Below are positions 7,633 to 17,664 of a stretch of 64,000 nt of DNA, piece after piece; position 1 is the first letter of the stretch; every line of letters starts with the position of its first letter. The stretch lies in assembly GCA_025464975.1 (NCBI GenBank), contig JAODMT010000004.1, positions 248,001-312,000 on the forward strand. The letters run 5' to 3'. The DNA is from Microbacteriaceae bacterium (GTDB lineage: Bacteria; Actinomycetota; Actinomycetes; Actinomycetales; Microbacteriaceae). Made by a program: the position numbers and the translations under genes. The notes beneath the pieces were generated by a model. The model saw only the letters and a list, made by a program, of their open reading frames with translations, made no database searches and was not told the DNA's origin.

Positions 7633-8568
7633 ATGGCAAGGCAGTGGGTAGCAACGGACTTTGGCGGGCTTGAGGTCCTCGAGTTTGCGGAGGTGGAAGT
7701 CCCCGCGCCGAGCGAGGGCGAGGTCACGATCGACGTGCGCGCCGCGGGAATGAATCCGGCCGACTACAAGCACGTCGCATCGGGTTCCGACCGTTCGATC
7801 CTGCCGGTGCCGATCGGATACGAGCTGGCCGGGGTGATTACGGCGGTCGGTCCGAGCACTCAGATCGCCTCCGGGGGCGGGGCCGTCGGCGACGAGGTGC
7901 TCGCCTTCCGCGTCGCGGGAGGGTACACGTCGTCGATCACCGTCGCTGCGGCGGACGTTTTCGCCAAGCCGGCCAATCTGAGCTTCCCGGAGGCGGCCAA
8001 CCTGCTGCTCGCCGGGGCGACCGCATCCGAGATGCTGCATGTCACGCGGGTGGCCGCTGGCGACACGGTACTGGTGCACGGCGCATCCGGTGCGGTCGGA
8101 GTCAGTGTCATCCAGCAGGCGAAGCTGCTCGGTGCGCGGGTGATCGGCACGGCGAGCGAGAAGAGTTTTTCCGTCGTCGCGCGTTTCGGTGCCGAGCCCG
8201 TCGCGTACGGTGACGGGCTTGAGCAGCGGGTGCGGCAGCTGGCGCCGCACGGCATCGATGCCGCGCTCGACACGGTCGGCATGGACGAGGCGGTGCGGGT
8301 CTCCCTCGACCTCGTCGGCGATCTCGGCCGCATCGTCACGATAGCCGCCGCGAACCAGGCCGCCGAGCACGGGTTCCGGATGATTGGCGGCTCCATGCCC
8401 GCCAGCGCCGCCTATCGGAGGTCGATCCGATCGCAGCTGATTCGGTTGGCCGCCGACGGCGCTCTCGTCGTTCCGGTGGCCCGCACCTTCCCACTCAGCG
8501 ATGCCATCGCCGCCCTCGAGTTACTGAAGGGCGAACACCCCGGCGGAAAGCTCGCTCTCATCCCCTGA
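7633..8568 (+). CDS. NADP-dependent quinone oxidoreductase-like (zinc-type MDR) protein
   Basis: This 311-residue protein belongs to the medium-chain dehydrogenase/reductase family, quinone oxidoreductase branch. An N-terminal GroES-like domain contains AAGMNPADYKHVASG. A Rossmann domain contains DTVLVHGASGAVGVSVIQQA and GARVIGTASE. The Cys/His zinc ligands of alcohol dehydrogenases are missing, as expected for quinone or enone reductases. Enone or quinone reduction with NADPH is the likely chemistry. The ATG at 7633 is preceded by GAGGAGATTTTC, a strong ribosome-binding site. The open frame further upstream is antisense to the decarboxylase and is not coding. Confidence 0.92.
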   Translation: MARQWVATDFGGLEVLEFAEVEVPAPSEGEVTIDVRAAGMNPADYKHVASGSDRSILPVPIGYELAGVITAVGPSTQIASGGGAVGDEVLAFRVAGGYTSSITVAAADVFAKPANLSFPEAANLLLAGATASEMLHVTRVAAGDTVLVHGASGAVGVSVIQQAKLLGARVIGTASEKSFSVVARFGAEPVAYGDGLEQRVRQLAPHGIDAALDTVGMDEAVRVSLDLVGDLGRIVTIAAANQAAEHGFRMIGGSMPASAAYRRSIRSQLIRLAADGALVVPVARTFPLSDAIAALELLKGEHPGGKLALIP

Positions 8569-8692
8569 GCAACAGGCGACCGGGCGGCTCGCTCCGCCAG
8601 TGCGGCCGACCGCTACCGGGGGCGATCCGAAGGCTCACCATTCCCCCAGCGGGGGACGCCTATCGTGATAAGTACACGACTTGGAGGACGAC

Positions 8693-9556
8693 ATGCGGGT
8701 AGCAGTGCTGGGGACCGGAACGATGGGAGCGGGCATCGTCCGCAGCCTTCTGAGAGAAGGAATCGAGGTGACGGCCTGGAATCGTCACCTCGAGAAGGCG
8801 GTACCTCTCGAGGCCGCGGGCGCCCGGATAGCCCCGTCACCCACCGAAGCGGTGCGAGACGCCGACGTAGTGTTGACGATGCTGTTCGACGAGGCGGCAG
8901 TGAGCGAACAAGCGGCCGAATTCCTCGGCGCGATGCCGGACGGGGCGGTGTGGATGCAGAGCGCGACGGTCGGGCCCGCCGGCATCCGTCGGCTCGCCGA
9001 ACTCGCCGCGGCGAGCAGGGTAGCGATAGTGGACGCGCCGGTTGTCGGCACGAAGAAGCCGGCCGAGACTGGCAGCCTCACGGTCGTCGTCTCCGGGGAG
9101 CAGTCCCTCATCGAGAGGCTCGGGCCCGTTCTCGATGCGATCGGGTCGAAGACGGTCAACGTCGGCGTCGAAATCGGCGCCGCGAGCGGGCTTAAGCTCG
9201 CCTGCAACGCGTGGGTCGCCTCGATCACCGCCGGAGCCGCGCAGTCGATAGCGATGTGCGAGGCGCTCGGCGTCGATCCCGCGCTCTTCATTCAGACCAT
9301 CGCCGGCGGCGCATCGGATACGCCGTATCTTCAGCTCAAGGGCGCCATGATGATTGCCGGAGACTTCACCCCGGCATTTGGTGTGGACGGACTGCTCAAG
9401 GATGTAGGCCTCATGATCGATGCGGTCCGCGACACGAGCGCGTCCGATCGCCTGCTCGTTCCGCTGCGAGACGCCTTGGCGAGCACAAGCGATTCCGGAC
9501 ACGACAAGGACGACATTTCTGCCGTGGTGACGAGCTTTAGCCGGCTGGCGGCGTAG
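8693..9556 (+). CDS. NAD(P)-dependent beta-hydroxyacid dehydrogenase family protein
   Basis: This 287-residue oxidoreductase resembles 3-hydroxyisobutyrate, tartronate semialdehyde and glyoxylate reductases. It starts with the Rossmann motif MRVAVLGTGTMGAGIV. A substrate-binding segment near DAPVVGTKKPAETGSLTVVV corresponds to the DAPVSGG region, with the usual Ser-Gly-Gly altered to Val-Gly-Thr. The catalytic Lys lies in GLKLACNAWVAS. The start at 8693 follows GGAGGAC; a TTG at 8681 is less likely. It follows the quinone reductase on the same strand by about 125 bases. The substrate is unknown. Confidence 0.9.
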   Translation: MRVAVLGTGTMGAGIVRSLLREGIEVTAWNRHLEKAVPLEAAGARIAPSPTEAVRDADVVLTMLFDEAAVSEQAAEFLGAMPDGAVWMQSATVGPAGIRRLAELAAASRVAIVDAPVVGTKKPAETGSLTVVVSGEQSLIERLGPVLDAIGSKTVNVGVEIGAASGLKLACNAWVASITAGAAQSIAMCEALGVDPALFIQTIAGGASDTPYLQLKGAMMIAGDFTPAFGVDGLLKDVGLMIDAVRDTSASDRLLVPLRDALASTSDSGHDKDDISAVVTSFSRLAA

Positions 9557-9602
9557 GGCCAGTCGAAGAAGCCGTTGTCGGGCGCATCGCACGCCTGTCG
9601 CC

Positions 9603-10262
9603 TCACGGCGCGACGAGAAGCGGCTCGAGTGCCTCCAAGTCGTCGGCGATACCGATGTCTATCAGGCGCACACGGCCGGCGAGAATCGACCCCGGTGCGA
9701 TGAGCAGGCCAGCCTTGTACCCGCCAAAGGTCACGGTCACGTCGGCCGCGAGCACTACCGGGTCGGGCGCTGACCCGTCGTCCGGGTTGATCCCGCTCGG
9801 GATATCGACGGCGACGACCGTCGCGCTTCCGGTCGCGGCCATCACGGCTTTGACGATCTCCCTCGCTTCACCCCGCAGTCTCGGGTCGGCGCTGGTGCCC
9901 GTGCCGAGCACGCCATCGACCACCACGGCCGCCCGGGACGCGAGCGCACCAGCCTCCCCGGAATCGCGGCCAACCGCGCCCGCATCGATCGCCGCGGCGA
10001 GCGCCTCCTCGTGTACGCGGTCCGATGTCTGCACGATCCACACTGTCGTTCCATCGCGGGCGAGCTCCGCACCGGCGAAGAGGGCATCGCCCCCGTTGTT
10101 CCCGGAACCGACAAGCAGCAGAATCGGTCCGGGCGTGCCGTCGAGCTGTCGGCGGATCTCGTCGGCGAGGCCCGCGGCGGCACGCCTCATGAGGGGTTCA
10201 CCGGCATCGAGGCGCGGTGCCTCGGCGTCGCGGAGCTGCTGGGCGGAGTAGGCCTTGATCAC
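9603..10262 (-). CDS. nnrE: NAD(P)H-hydrate epimerase
   Basis: This 219-residue YjeF_N domain protein epimerises the damaged R-form of hydrated NAD(P)H to the S-form for the repair dehydratase NnrD. Features are AEAPRLDAGEPLMRRAAAG at the N-terminus, LLLVGSGNNGGDALFAGAEL (nucleotide binding) and AVDIPSGINPDDG. No dehydratase domain is fused; actinobacteria often have both on one chain, so nnrD must be elsewhere if present. The likely start is GTG at 10262 (VIKAYSAQQ). The frame is open further upstream but without family similarity. The gene is convergent with the preceding dehydrogenase. Confidence 0.88.
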   Translation of the reverse strand: MIKAYSAQQLRDAEAPRLDAGEPLMRRAAAGLADEIRRQLDGTPGPILLLVGSGNNGGDALFAGAELARDGTTVWIVQTSDRVHEEALAAAIDAGAVGRDSGEAGALASRAAVVVDGVLGTGTSADPRLRGEAREIVKAVMAATGSATVVAVDIPSGINPDDGSAPDPVVLAADVTVTFGGYKAGLLIAPGSILAGRVRLIDIGIADDLEALEPLLVAP

Positions 10263-10379
10263 TCGCCAACAATAGGCGGATGTGGGGCGATTGCCCACCA
10301 ACACTCGGGCTGATCTGGTGAGCCAATGGCGGCCTCCAGTACAGTCATGCACACCGCACACCACGGAAGAGGGCAGGTC

Positions 10380-11153
10380 ATGCCAGCACTGGTTCGCTCC
10401 GCAGATGGAACAGAGATCGCCTATGACGTTGTGGGCGAGGGACCCCTGGTGATTGTCATCGGCGGAGCCTTCAATACGCGGCATTCACCGTATCCGCTCG
10501 TCAGCCTCCTGGGGGAGCGTTTCTCCGTCGTCTCCTTCGATCGACGCGGACGCGGCGACAGCAGGGATGCGGCCACCTACGCCGTCGAGCGTGAGGTGGA
10601 GGATGTTGCTGCCCTCATCGATGCGACGGGAGGGTCGGCCATGGTCTACGGGCACTCCTCCGGGGCGATTCTGGCGCTCGAGTCAGCAGCTGCCGGGCTG
10701 CCGGTTTCGAAGGTTGCGGCGTTCGAGCCTCCGTACACTACCGAGCCCGGGTCAGCAGTCACCGACGGCGGCGTCGTCGATGCGCTCGATGCCGGCGACC
10801 CGGAACTCGCGGCCGAGCGGTTCATGCGGCTCACCGGAATGGACGACAACGCCATTCAGTGGATCACGGGCGCTCCGTTCTGGGCCGGGATGGTTGCCAC
10901 CGCTCCCACGCTGCGGTACGACCTTGCCCTCGCCGGCAACGGAGTTGTGCCCAGCGAACGATTCGCGGTCATTTCGGTCCCGACGCTCGCCATCGATGGG
11001 GGAGCCAGCCCGAAATGGGCCAGCAGGGCATCGGATGCGGTGGTCGCCGCCGTGCCACGCGCAATCCGGGTCACGATCGAGGGCCAGAATCACGCGGTTG
11101 ATCAGGGCATTCTCGCGCCGGTGCTCACCGAATTCTTCAGCGCGCCGCACTAG
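10380..11153 (+). CDS. Alpha/beta hydrolase
   Basis: This 257-residue alpha/beta-hydrolase-fold enzyme has the nucleophile elbow VYGHSSGAILALE (GHSSG, Ser nucleophile) and an oxyanion region around IVIGGAFNTRHS. It has FDRRGRGDS typical of haloperoxidase-like esterases. An acid residue is in LAIDGGASPKW and a C-terminal His in IEGQNHAVDQG. Substrate is unknown; an esterase or perhydrolase role is possible. I chose the ATG at 10380 after a GAAGAGGGCAGG segment rather than the ATG at 10326, because family similarity begins at PALVRSADGTEIAYD. It is divergent from nnrE. Confidence 0.9.
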   Translation: MPALVRSADGTEIAYDVVGEGPLVIVIGGAFNTRHSPYPLVSLLGERFSVVSFDRRGRGDSRDAATYAVEREVEDVAALIDATGGSAMVYGHSSGAILALESAAAGLPVSKVAAFEPPYTTEPGSAVTDGGVVDALDAGDPELAAERFMRLTGMDDNAIQWITGAPFWAGMVATAPTLRYDLALAGNGVVPSERFAVISVPTLAIDGGASPKWASRASDAVVAAVPRAIRVTIEGQNHAVDQGILAPVLTEFFSAPH

Positions 11154-11175
11154 AAGGCGGCGCACCAGAACACAA

Positions 11176-11206
11176 CGGCAGTCCCCCCGAAGCCTGGGGA
11201 CTGCCG
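11176..11206. terminator. Stem-loop terminator between convergent genes
   Basis: A perfect 11-bp stem (CGGCAGTCCCC at 11176-11186 with GGGGACTGCCG at 11196-11206) lies between the hydrolase and the convergent DUF3618 operon. A run of six A at 11219-11224 precedes the stem on the minus-strand transcript as U. The hairpin lacks a following U tract on either strand. Confidence 0.6.
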
Positions 11207-11229
11207 CTGTGGATCCGAAAAAATGCCGG

Positions 11230-11808
11230 TCAGACGGAGTCTCGTGCCTGGTTGGCGCGTTGGGTAACGTCACTCGCGGCCGAGGTCGCATCGGACTTCA
11301 CCGTTCCGGCGGCGTCGGTAGCCGCGTCCTTGACGGCGCTCGCCGCCTCCTGTGCAGGCTCCTTGAGGTTTTCGCCGACCTGCTTGGCAGCTTCGCCGAC
11401 CTCGTCCATGAGCGGCTTCGCCGCGTCCTTGAGGTTTTCGGCGAGCTCCTTCTCCTTGTTGCTTGCCGGAAAGAGTGAGGCGGCAAGTAACCCGACGCCG
11501 AACGCGATGAGCCCGACAGCGATCGGGTTGCCCTGTGCTTTCTCGACGGCACGCCGCGACGCGTCAGAGACTGTATCGCTTGCCGACGACGCGGCGCCGC
11601 TTGCCGATCCCATAACTTTCTCCTTCGCTTCGCTTGCGGTGCCCATCAGTCGGTCCTTTCCGCTCGAGAAGGCGTTTCGCACCCTGCTCGCCTGCCTGTC
11701 CATGATCTTCGACGGGGTCACCTTGTCGGCGAGCGCGTCTACGTCGGAACCGAGTTCTCGGCGGGTCGCTTCAATGTCCGCGCGGATCCGGTCTGGAGAG
11801 TCGCTCAT
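11230..11808 (-). CDS. DUF3618 protein with long helix and membrane anchor
   Basis: This 192-residue protein begins with the DUF3618 motif PDRIRADIEATRRELGSDVDALADKVTP. It has an Ala/Glu/Lys-rich amphipathic region, one hydrophobic segment (NPIAVGLIAFGVGLLAASLF, about residues 95-114) and a second long charged helix of the apolipoprotein or late-embryogenesis type. The role is unknown; such proteins are thought to act at the membrane under stress. It is the last gene of a three-gene operon: its start ATG at 11808 overlaps the stop of the Holin-X gene by four bases. A terminator follows. Confidence 0.88.
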   Translation of the reverse strand: MSDSPDRIRADIEATRRELGSDVDALADKVTPSKIMDRQASRVRNAFSSGKDRLMGTASEAKEKVMGSASGAASSASDTVSDASRRAVEKAQGNPIAVGLIAFGVGLLAASLFPASNKEKELAENLKDAAKPLMDEVGEAAKQVGENLKEPAQEAASAVKDAATDAAGTVKSDATSAASDVTQRANQARDSV

Positions 11809-12221
11809 CGGTTTTCCTCATTCTTTTTGAGTGTTTCGGGAATCTTCTTTAAGGAGTCGACCGTTTGCGGTGCGCCCCTGACTGTTCTGAGTTCTTTTCT
11901 CGCCCTGAGGTACAGCACGAGGCCGATGATTGCCCAGATCACCGCGACGACGACGGCCGACCAGCCGTTGTCGATCAGGTGACCAAGTGCCCACCAGAGC
12001 GCGACAGAAAGAAAGAACACGGCCATGAGCGCCGCATATCCCGCGGCTCCCGCGAGGCCGGCCCCCTTGCCTGCACGCTTCGCGGTCTCCGACAGCTCGG
12101 CCTTCGCGAGGTCGATTTCCTGCCGAAGGAGAGTCGACATGTCACGGGTGACCTCGCCGAGCAGGTCGCCGAGAGAGGTCGTGGCGGCCTTCTGTTCGGA
12201 GGGCGTTGGGATGTCGGTCAT
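11805..12221 (-). CDS. Actinobacterial Holin-X (DUF1469-like) family membrane protein
   Basis: This 138-residue protein has an N-terminal amphipathic helix, LGDLLGEVTRDMSTLLRQEIDLAKAELSE, which is the family signature. Two membrane segments follow, LAGAAGYAALMAVFFLSVALW and GWSAVVVAVIWAIIGLVLYL, and a charged tail. The name phage holin is historical; in chromosomal operons like this it is a membrane-associated protein of unknown function. It overlaps both neighbours by four bases (12218-12221 and 11805-11808), so the three products are probably translated together. Confidence 0.9.
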   Translation of the reverse strand: MTDIPTPSEQKAATTSLGDLLGEVTRDMSTLLRQEIDLAKAELSETAKRAGKGAGLAGAAGYAALMAVFFLSVALWWALGHLIDNGWSAVVVAVIWAIIGLVLYLRARKELRTVRGAPQTVDSLKKIPETLKKNEENR

Positions 12222-12943
12222 GATCCGGGCTCCGCAAATCGGTTGCGGTCGGCTGACACGCTCGGGTCGAAGTCAGCGTCGGAGGGGTACGCGCCGACGT
12301 CGCTCCTGGTCGGGGACGGGTGCTGAGCCGCACCGGGCCCGAAGGTCTGGGTCGCGTCCGTCGAACCGACGAAGGTGCTGTCTTCGGGGACGGCAGCACT
12401 CTGTCGCGTTGGCGAAGAGTCCTGTGCCCCGCCGGCAACAGAACGGGTTAGTCTTCCGGCGAGGATACCGGCACCCGCCGCGATCGCGATGAAGGTCCCG
12501 GGACGCCGACGGGCGAACTGCTTGACCTCCTCGAGGAGCGAACCGGGGTTGCGCGCCTCGAGCCAGGATGCGATGCCGTCGACGCGCGATGATGCCTGCC
12601 CAACGAGATCGGAAGCGAGGCCCGGGTTCTCGGAGCTGGACGCCATGCGCTGGAGTTCGTCGCTGACCGAATGAAGGCCATCGGTCACCCGCCGCTGCTG
12701 GACTCCGGCCTGATCCCGAAGTTCGGACCTGGTCTGGTCCATCAAATTCTTCGCCTGCGACTTAGCCTCGGATGCGACGTTGGACGCCTGATCCTTCACG
12801 GTACCGGCTACCTGCTTCGACGCATCGGCTGCGCCGTGCGCAACATGGGCGGCCTGTTCTTTGGCGCGACCCGAGGTAGTGCTGTCCGACGCTGCGCCAG
12901 TGTCCGATGGCGGAACTGATGTGGGTGGGTACGTGTCTGACAT
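12218..12943 (-). CDS. Helical envelope-associated protein of unknown function
   Basis: This 241-residue protein is first in the operon with Holin-X and DUF3618. It has a low-complexity N-terminus (Ser/Thr/Pro), then an Ala/Lys/Gln-rich helix (AAHVAHGAADASKQVAGTVK onward) resembling late-embryogenesis or apolipoprotein helices. A short hydrophobic stretch, GTFIAIAAGAGILAGRLTRS, lies near residues 145-165, and a disordered acidic tail follows. No enzymatic motif is seen. The likely place is the inner face of the membrane, inferred from composition and operon partners. The ATG at 12943 is followed by MSDTYPPTSVPPSD; the stop overlaps the next start by four bases. Confidence 0.8.
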   Translation of the reverse strand: MSDTYPPTSVPPSDTGAASDSTTSGRAKEQAAHVAHGAADASKQVAGTVKDQASNVASEAKSQAKNLMDQTRSELRDQAGVQQRRVTDGLHSVSDELQRMASSSENPGLASDLVGQASSRVDGIASWLEARNPGSLLEEVKQFARRRPGTFIAIAAGAGILAGRLTRSVAGGAQDSSPTRQSAAVPEDSTFVGSTDATQTFGPGAAQHPSPTRSDVGAYPSDADFDPSVSADRNRFAEPGS

Positions 12944-13095
12944 GAGGTTCCTTTTCCATGAGTCGAGTCATTGGGTGGACGCGACGATACGCGGAGAAAA
13001 AATTGCTTCAAGGCATAGAGGTCGCCGCAAATCTGGGGTATCGCAGCGGACAACCGGGGAACCGGCGGGAACCGCTAGGGGGCAATCGGTGCCGG

Positions 13096-13965
13096 TCAGC
13101 GCAGGCGCGCGAGCCGTTCCCGTGCCCGCTCGGCGTCTCGAGCCGCCCGCTCGGCGGCGTCGGCCGCCCTGTCCCGATCTCGGACCAGCGAGCGCGACCG
13201 TCGATCGCGACCCGCGATCTCCCGTTGGGTTTCGGCCACTCGCTCGTGGAGCTCGGCGAGGAGAGCCTCGAGCTCGTCACGGTGACCTTCGACCTCCTCG
13301 ATTTGACGATCGATGTGATCAAGTTCGGCTTCGGCGGTCGCCGCTCGCTCCCTCGCCGCCTCGGCATCCCGTTCGGCACGACGGATCTCGCGTTCGGCCG
13401 CCTCTCGATCGGCCTTGCGGTCCGGCGACGGCGGGGCGGGTCGAACCGATCGTGCCGGCGCACCGGGAACCGCGACCGCGCCGTCCAGATCCACCCCCTC
13501 GAAGCCGATGCTCGAAAGGGAGCGGACCAGCCGTCCGGTGCGCATCGCCGTCGCGGCATCCGGATCGGCCATCGCCGCGTGCAGTGTCGAAGCCAGCTCA
13601 TCGAGTACCGAACTCGTGACCCGGTGCCCGAGACTTTCGGCGAGCGCCCCACCTTCGCGTGCCATCGCGGCGACGAGTTGGCGGCGCTGTTTGCTCAGGG
13701 TGGCGAGCGCGTTCCGATCGAGATCATCTTGGGCCTCGCGGAGGGAAGCGCCGAGAGTGAGCAGTTCATCAATCTGTCCCGAGCGGAAACGCACGAGCGA
13801 ATTCGAGACCCACGCGGCGGGCGACGGTTTGCGCAGCTGCCGAATCTGGGCGATCAGGTCTCGATCCGTTGCTTGCCTCGCTTTCGCGTTGCGGGCGGCC
13901 GTGAACTCATCGGGCGTGAGGGCGTACAACTCGTCCGCTGCCGCGGTCAACGGGTCGGTTGCCAT
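13096..13965 (-). CDS. Coiled-coil protein of unknown function
   Basis: This 289-residue protein begins MATDPLTAAADELYALTPDEF, then has NAKARQATDRDLIAQIRQLRKPSPAAWVSN, a pattern seen in conserved actinobacterial hypothetical proteins. A middle all-helical region covers about residues 60-160. The last 110 residues are an unbroken Arg/Glu/Ala coiled coil (AEREIRRAERDAEAARERAA and onward). No catalytic motif is visible. I chose ATG at 13965 over the upstream ATG at 14007, whose MARTRMMGRGMMGC prefix is not family-like. It lies 45 bases downstream of the sigma factor gene on the same strand and may be cotranscribed. Confidence 0.75.
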   Translation of the reverse strand: MATDPLTAAADELYALTPDEFTAARNAKARQATDRDLIAQIRQLRKPSPAAWVSNSLVRFRSGQIDELLTLGASLREAQDDLDRNALATLSKQRRQLVAAMAREGGALAESLGHRVTSSVLDELASTLHAAMADPDAATAMRTGRLVRSLSSIGFEGVDLDGAVAVPGAPARSVRPAPPSPDRKADREAAEREIRRAERDAEAARERAATAEAELDHIDRQIEEVEGHRDELEALLAELHERVAETQREIAGRDRRSRSLVRDRDRAADAAERAARDAERARERLARLR

Positions 13966-14010
13966 GCAACCCATCATCCCCCTACCCATCATCCTTGTAC
14001 GCGCCATTCC

Positions 14011-15255
14011 CTACGCGCTGTGGCCAAGCTCAGCCGCCTTCGAATGCAAATAGTTGCGGATGCTCGGGTCGGCGCTGAGGGAGATCGCCCGATCGAAGGC
14101 ACCAGCGGCCTCCTCGGTGCGGCCGAGTCGCGCGAGCAAATGGGCTCGAGTCGCCCACGCCGGCTGGAAGCGCTCGCAAGCAGGATCGTCGATCGAATCG
14201 AGCGCGTGAAGCGCCGCTTCCGCCCCGTCGGTGTTCGCGATAGTTGCGGCGAGGGAGACCCGGGCACCGAGAGTCGGAGCGACGCGCACGAGCCCCTCGT
14301 GCAGCGTTCGAAGCGCCGCCCAGTCTGTTGTACCGGTGCGCCGTCGCGCACAGTGCGCCGATTGGATCGCAGCCTCGAGCTGAAACCGCCCCGGCCGACG
14401 GAGGCGGTGAGCGCTGGCGAGGAGCCGCTCTCCCGTGGCGATGAGGGCAGGATCCCAGCGGGTCACGTCCTGCTCGTCCAGCGGCACAAGGCGACCGGAG
14501 TCGAGTCGAGCATCCGCCCTCGCGAGAGAGAGGGAGATGAGGGCGGCGAGGCCTGCCGCCTCCGGTTCGTCGGGCAGCAGTTCGGCGATGGTGAGGGCGA
14601 GATAGAGCGCCTCGCTCGACAGCGAGTCGCGAACCGTTGTTCCGGAGACGAGCTGCCAGTCGATGGCGTACGCACCGTAGATCGCCTCCAGCACCGTGGG
14701 AAGCCGCCGGGGCATGTCCTCGCGACCCGGAACGGCGAAGGGAATCCGGGCATCGCGGATCCGTCGCTTCGCCCGAACGAGGCGCCCGGCCATGGCGGGC
14801 GCCGGAATGGCGAACGCCGTGGCTATGCGGGCCGCGTCGAGACCGAGGACCGTCTGCAGCATGAGCGGCGTTCGCGCGGCGGGGTCGATAGCGGGGTGCG
14901 CGCAGACGAACATGAGGGAGAGACGTCTGTCGGGGATGGCGTCGAGATCAATGTTGTCGAGCGCGCCTTCGCCGGGCACGGTGACGTCGTTGAGGACGGT
15001 CGAGGTGCGAAACGCGGAGGATTTCCAGAGGTCGCGCAGTCGGTTGCGCGCCACCGCGAGGAGCCACGCCTCCGGGCTATCCGGGATACCGGAGGTCGGC
15101 CAGGTGCGAAGTGCCCGCTCGAACGCGTCGGAGAGGGCGTCCTCCGCGGACGGAATGTCGCCGTTCGGGGCGGCGAGAATGGCCAAGAGCCGCCCGTAGG
15201 AGGCGCGGGCCGTGTCCTCGGCCCGCGCCTTCGCTGTCAGACCAGATTGTTCCAT
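14011..15255 (-). CDS. ECF42-like RNA polymerase sigma factor with TPR-type C-terminal extension
   Basis: This 414-residue sigma factor has region 2 (ARASYGRLLAILAAPNGDIP, AEDALSDAFERAL, SPEAWLLAVARNRLRDLWK) and region 4 (TPLMLQTVLGLDAARIATAF). A long C-terminal helical extension of about 220 residues with TPR-like repeats (DUF6596) follows, in the place of an anti-sigma partner. This architecture defines the ECF42 group, whose genes neighbour DGPF/YCII proteins, as here. The ATG at 15255 overlaps the end of the YCII gene by 19 bases; family similarity starts there. It would redirect transcription in response to an unknown stress, with the extension needed for activity. Confidence 0.92.
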   Translation of the reverse strand: MEQSGLTAKARAEDTARASYGRLLAILAAPNGDIPSAEDALSDAFERALRTWPTSGIPDSPEAWLLAVARNRLRDLWKSSAFRTSTVLNDVTVPGEGALDNIDLDAIPDRRLSLMFVCAHPAIDPAARTPLMLQTVLGLDAARIATAFAIPAPAMAGRLVRAKRRIRDARIPFAVPGREDMPRRLPTVLEAIYGAYAIDWQLVSGTTVRDSLSSEALYLALTIAELLPDEPEAAGLAALISLSLARADARLDSGRLVPLDEQDVTRWDPALIATGERLLASAHRLRRPGRFQLEAAIQSAHCARRRTGTTDWAALRTLHEGLVRVAPTLGARVSLAATIANTDGAEAALHALDSIDDPACERFQPAWATRAHLLARLGRTEEAAGAFDRAISLSADPSIRNYLHSKAAELGHSA

Positions 15256-15614
15256 CGCCCGTCCGCAAAGACGATCGCCGACGGACGGATTTCGATCGTG
15301 CCGTATTGTGCCCCTGGGCATTTCTCGGCCCAGGCGATCGCCACATCAAGGTCGGGTACTTCGACGACGAAGGCCCCGGCGAGCTGTTCCTTCGTGTCGG
15401 CGAAGGGGCCGTCCTGAACCCGGAGCGCACCGTCGCGAAGTGTCACCGTCGTCGAATTGGACGGGGGCTGCAGAATGTCGGCGGAGACCAGCACCCCGGA
15501 CTCGTTGAGCGACTTCGCGTAGGCGTCGAAGGCCGCGCGAAACGGTTCCATATCCGCGTCGGTGACGCCCGCTTCGCCCGGGTCGGCGTTGTGAAGAAGA
15601 AGTGAGTAGCGCAT
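15237..15614 (-). CDS. YCII/DGPF-domain protein
   Basis: This 125-residue protein of the YCII-related family begins MRYSLLLHNADPGEAGVTDADM and contains the diagnostic DGPFADTKEQLAGAFVVEV. YCII proteins have a ferredoxin-like fold with a His/Asp pair in the active site; the chemistry of DGPF members is unknown. DGPF proteins are the typical targets and partners of ECF42 sigma factors. Its 3' end overlaps the sigma factor start by 19 bases, so the two are translationally coupled. The upstream sequence carries GGACAG before the ATG at 15614. Confidence 0.93.
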   Translation of the reverse strand: MRYSLLLHNADPGEAGVTDADMEPFRAAFDAYAKSLNESGVLVSADILQPPSNSTTVTLRDGALRVQDGPFADTKEQLAGAFVVEVPDLDVAIAWAEKCPGAQYGTIEIRPSAIVFADGRWNNLV

Positions 15615-15758
15615 GAGCTGTCCTTTCGGTTGGTGAAGATACTGACACCTCTATGACGAGCAAGGCAGGTCCAAATCGACACCAGAATGAGCACTGCCGA
15701 CATATAGAGGCTGTCCTCTCATCCGGTCGAGCGAGGCTCGGCATGAGCGATGCCCGGG

Positions 15759-17604
<1,846 letters not shown>

Positions 17605-17664
17605 CGCCGGCGTGGGCGTTGGGGCACACTGTCACGACGAACGCGGATGACAAGGGGGCACTAA

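Noticed and set aside
12958-15417. An 819-residue plus-strand open frame
   Set aside because: It lies antisense to the coiled-coil protein, the sigma factor and part of the YCII gene, all well supported. Its composition (Arg, Gly, Glu) is typical of shadow frames.
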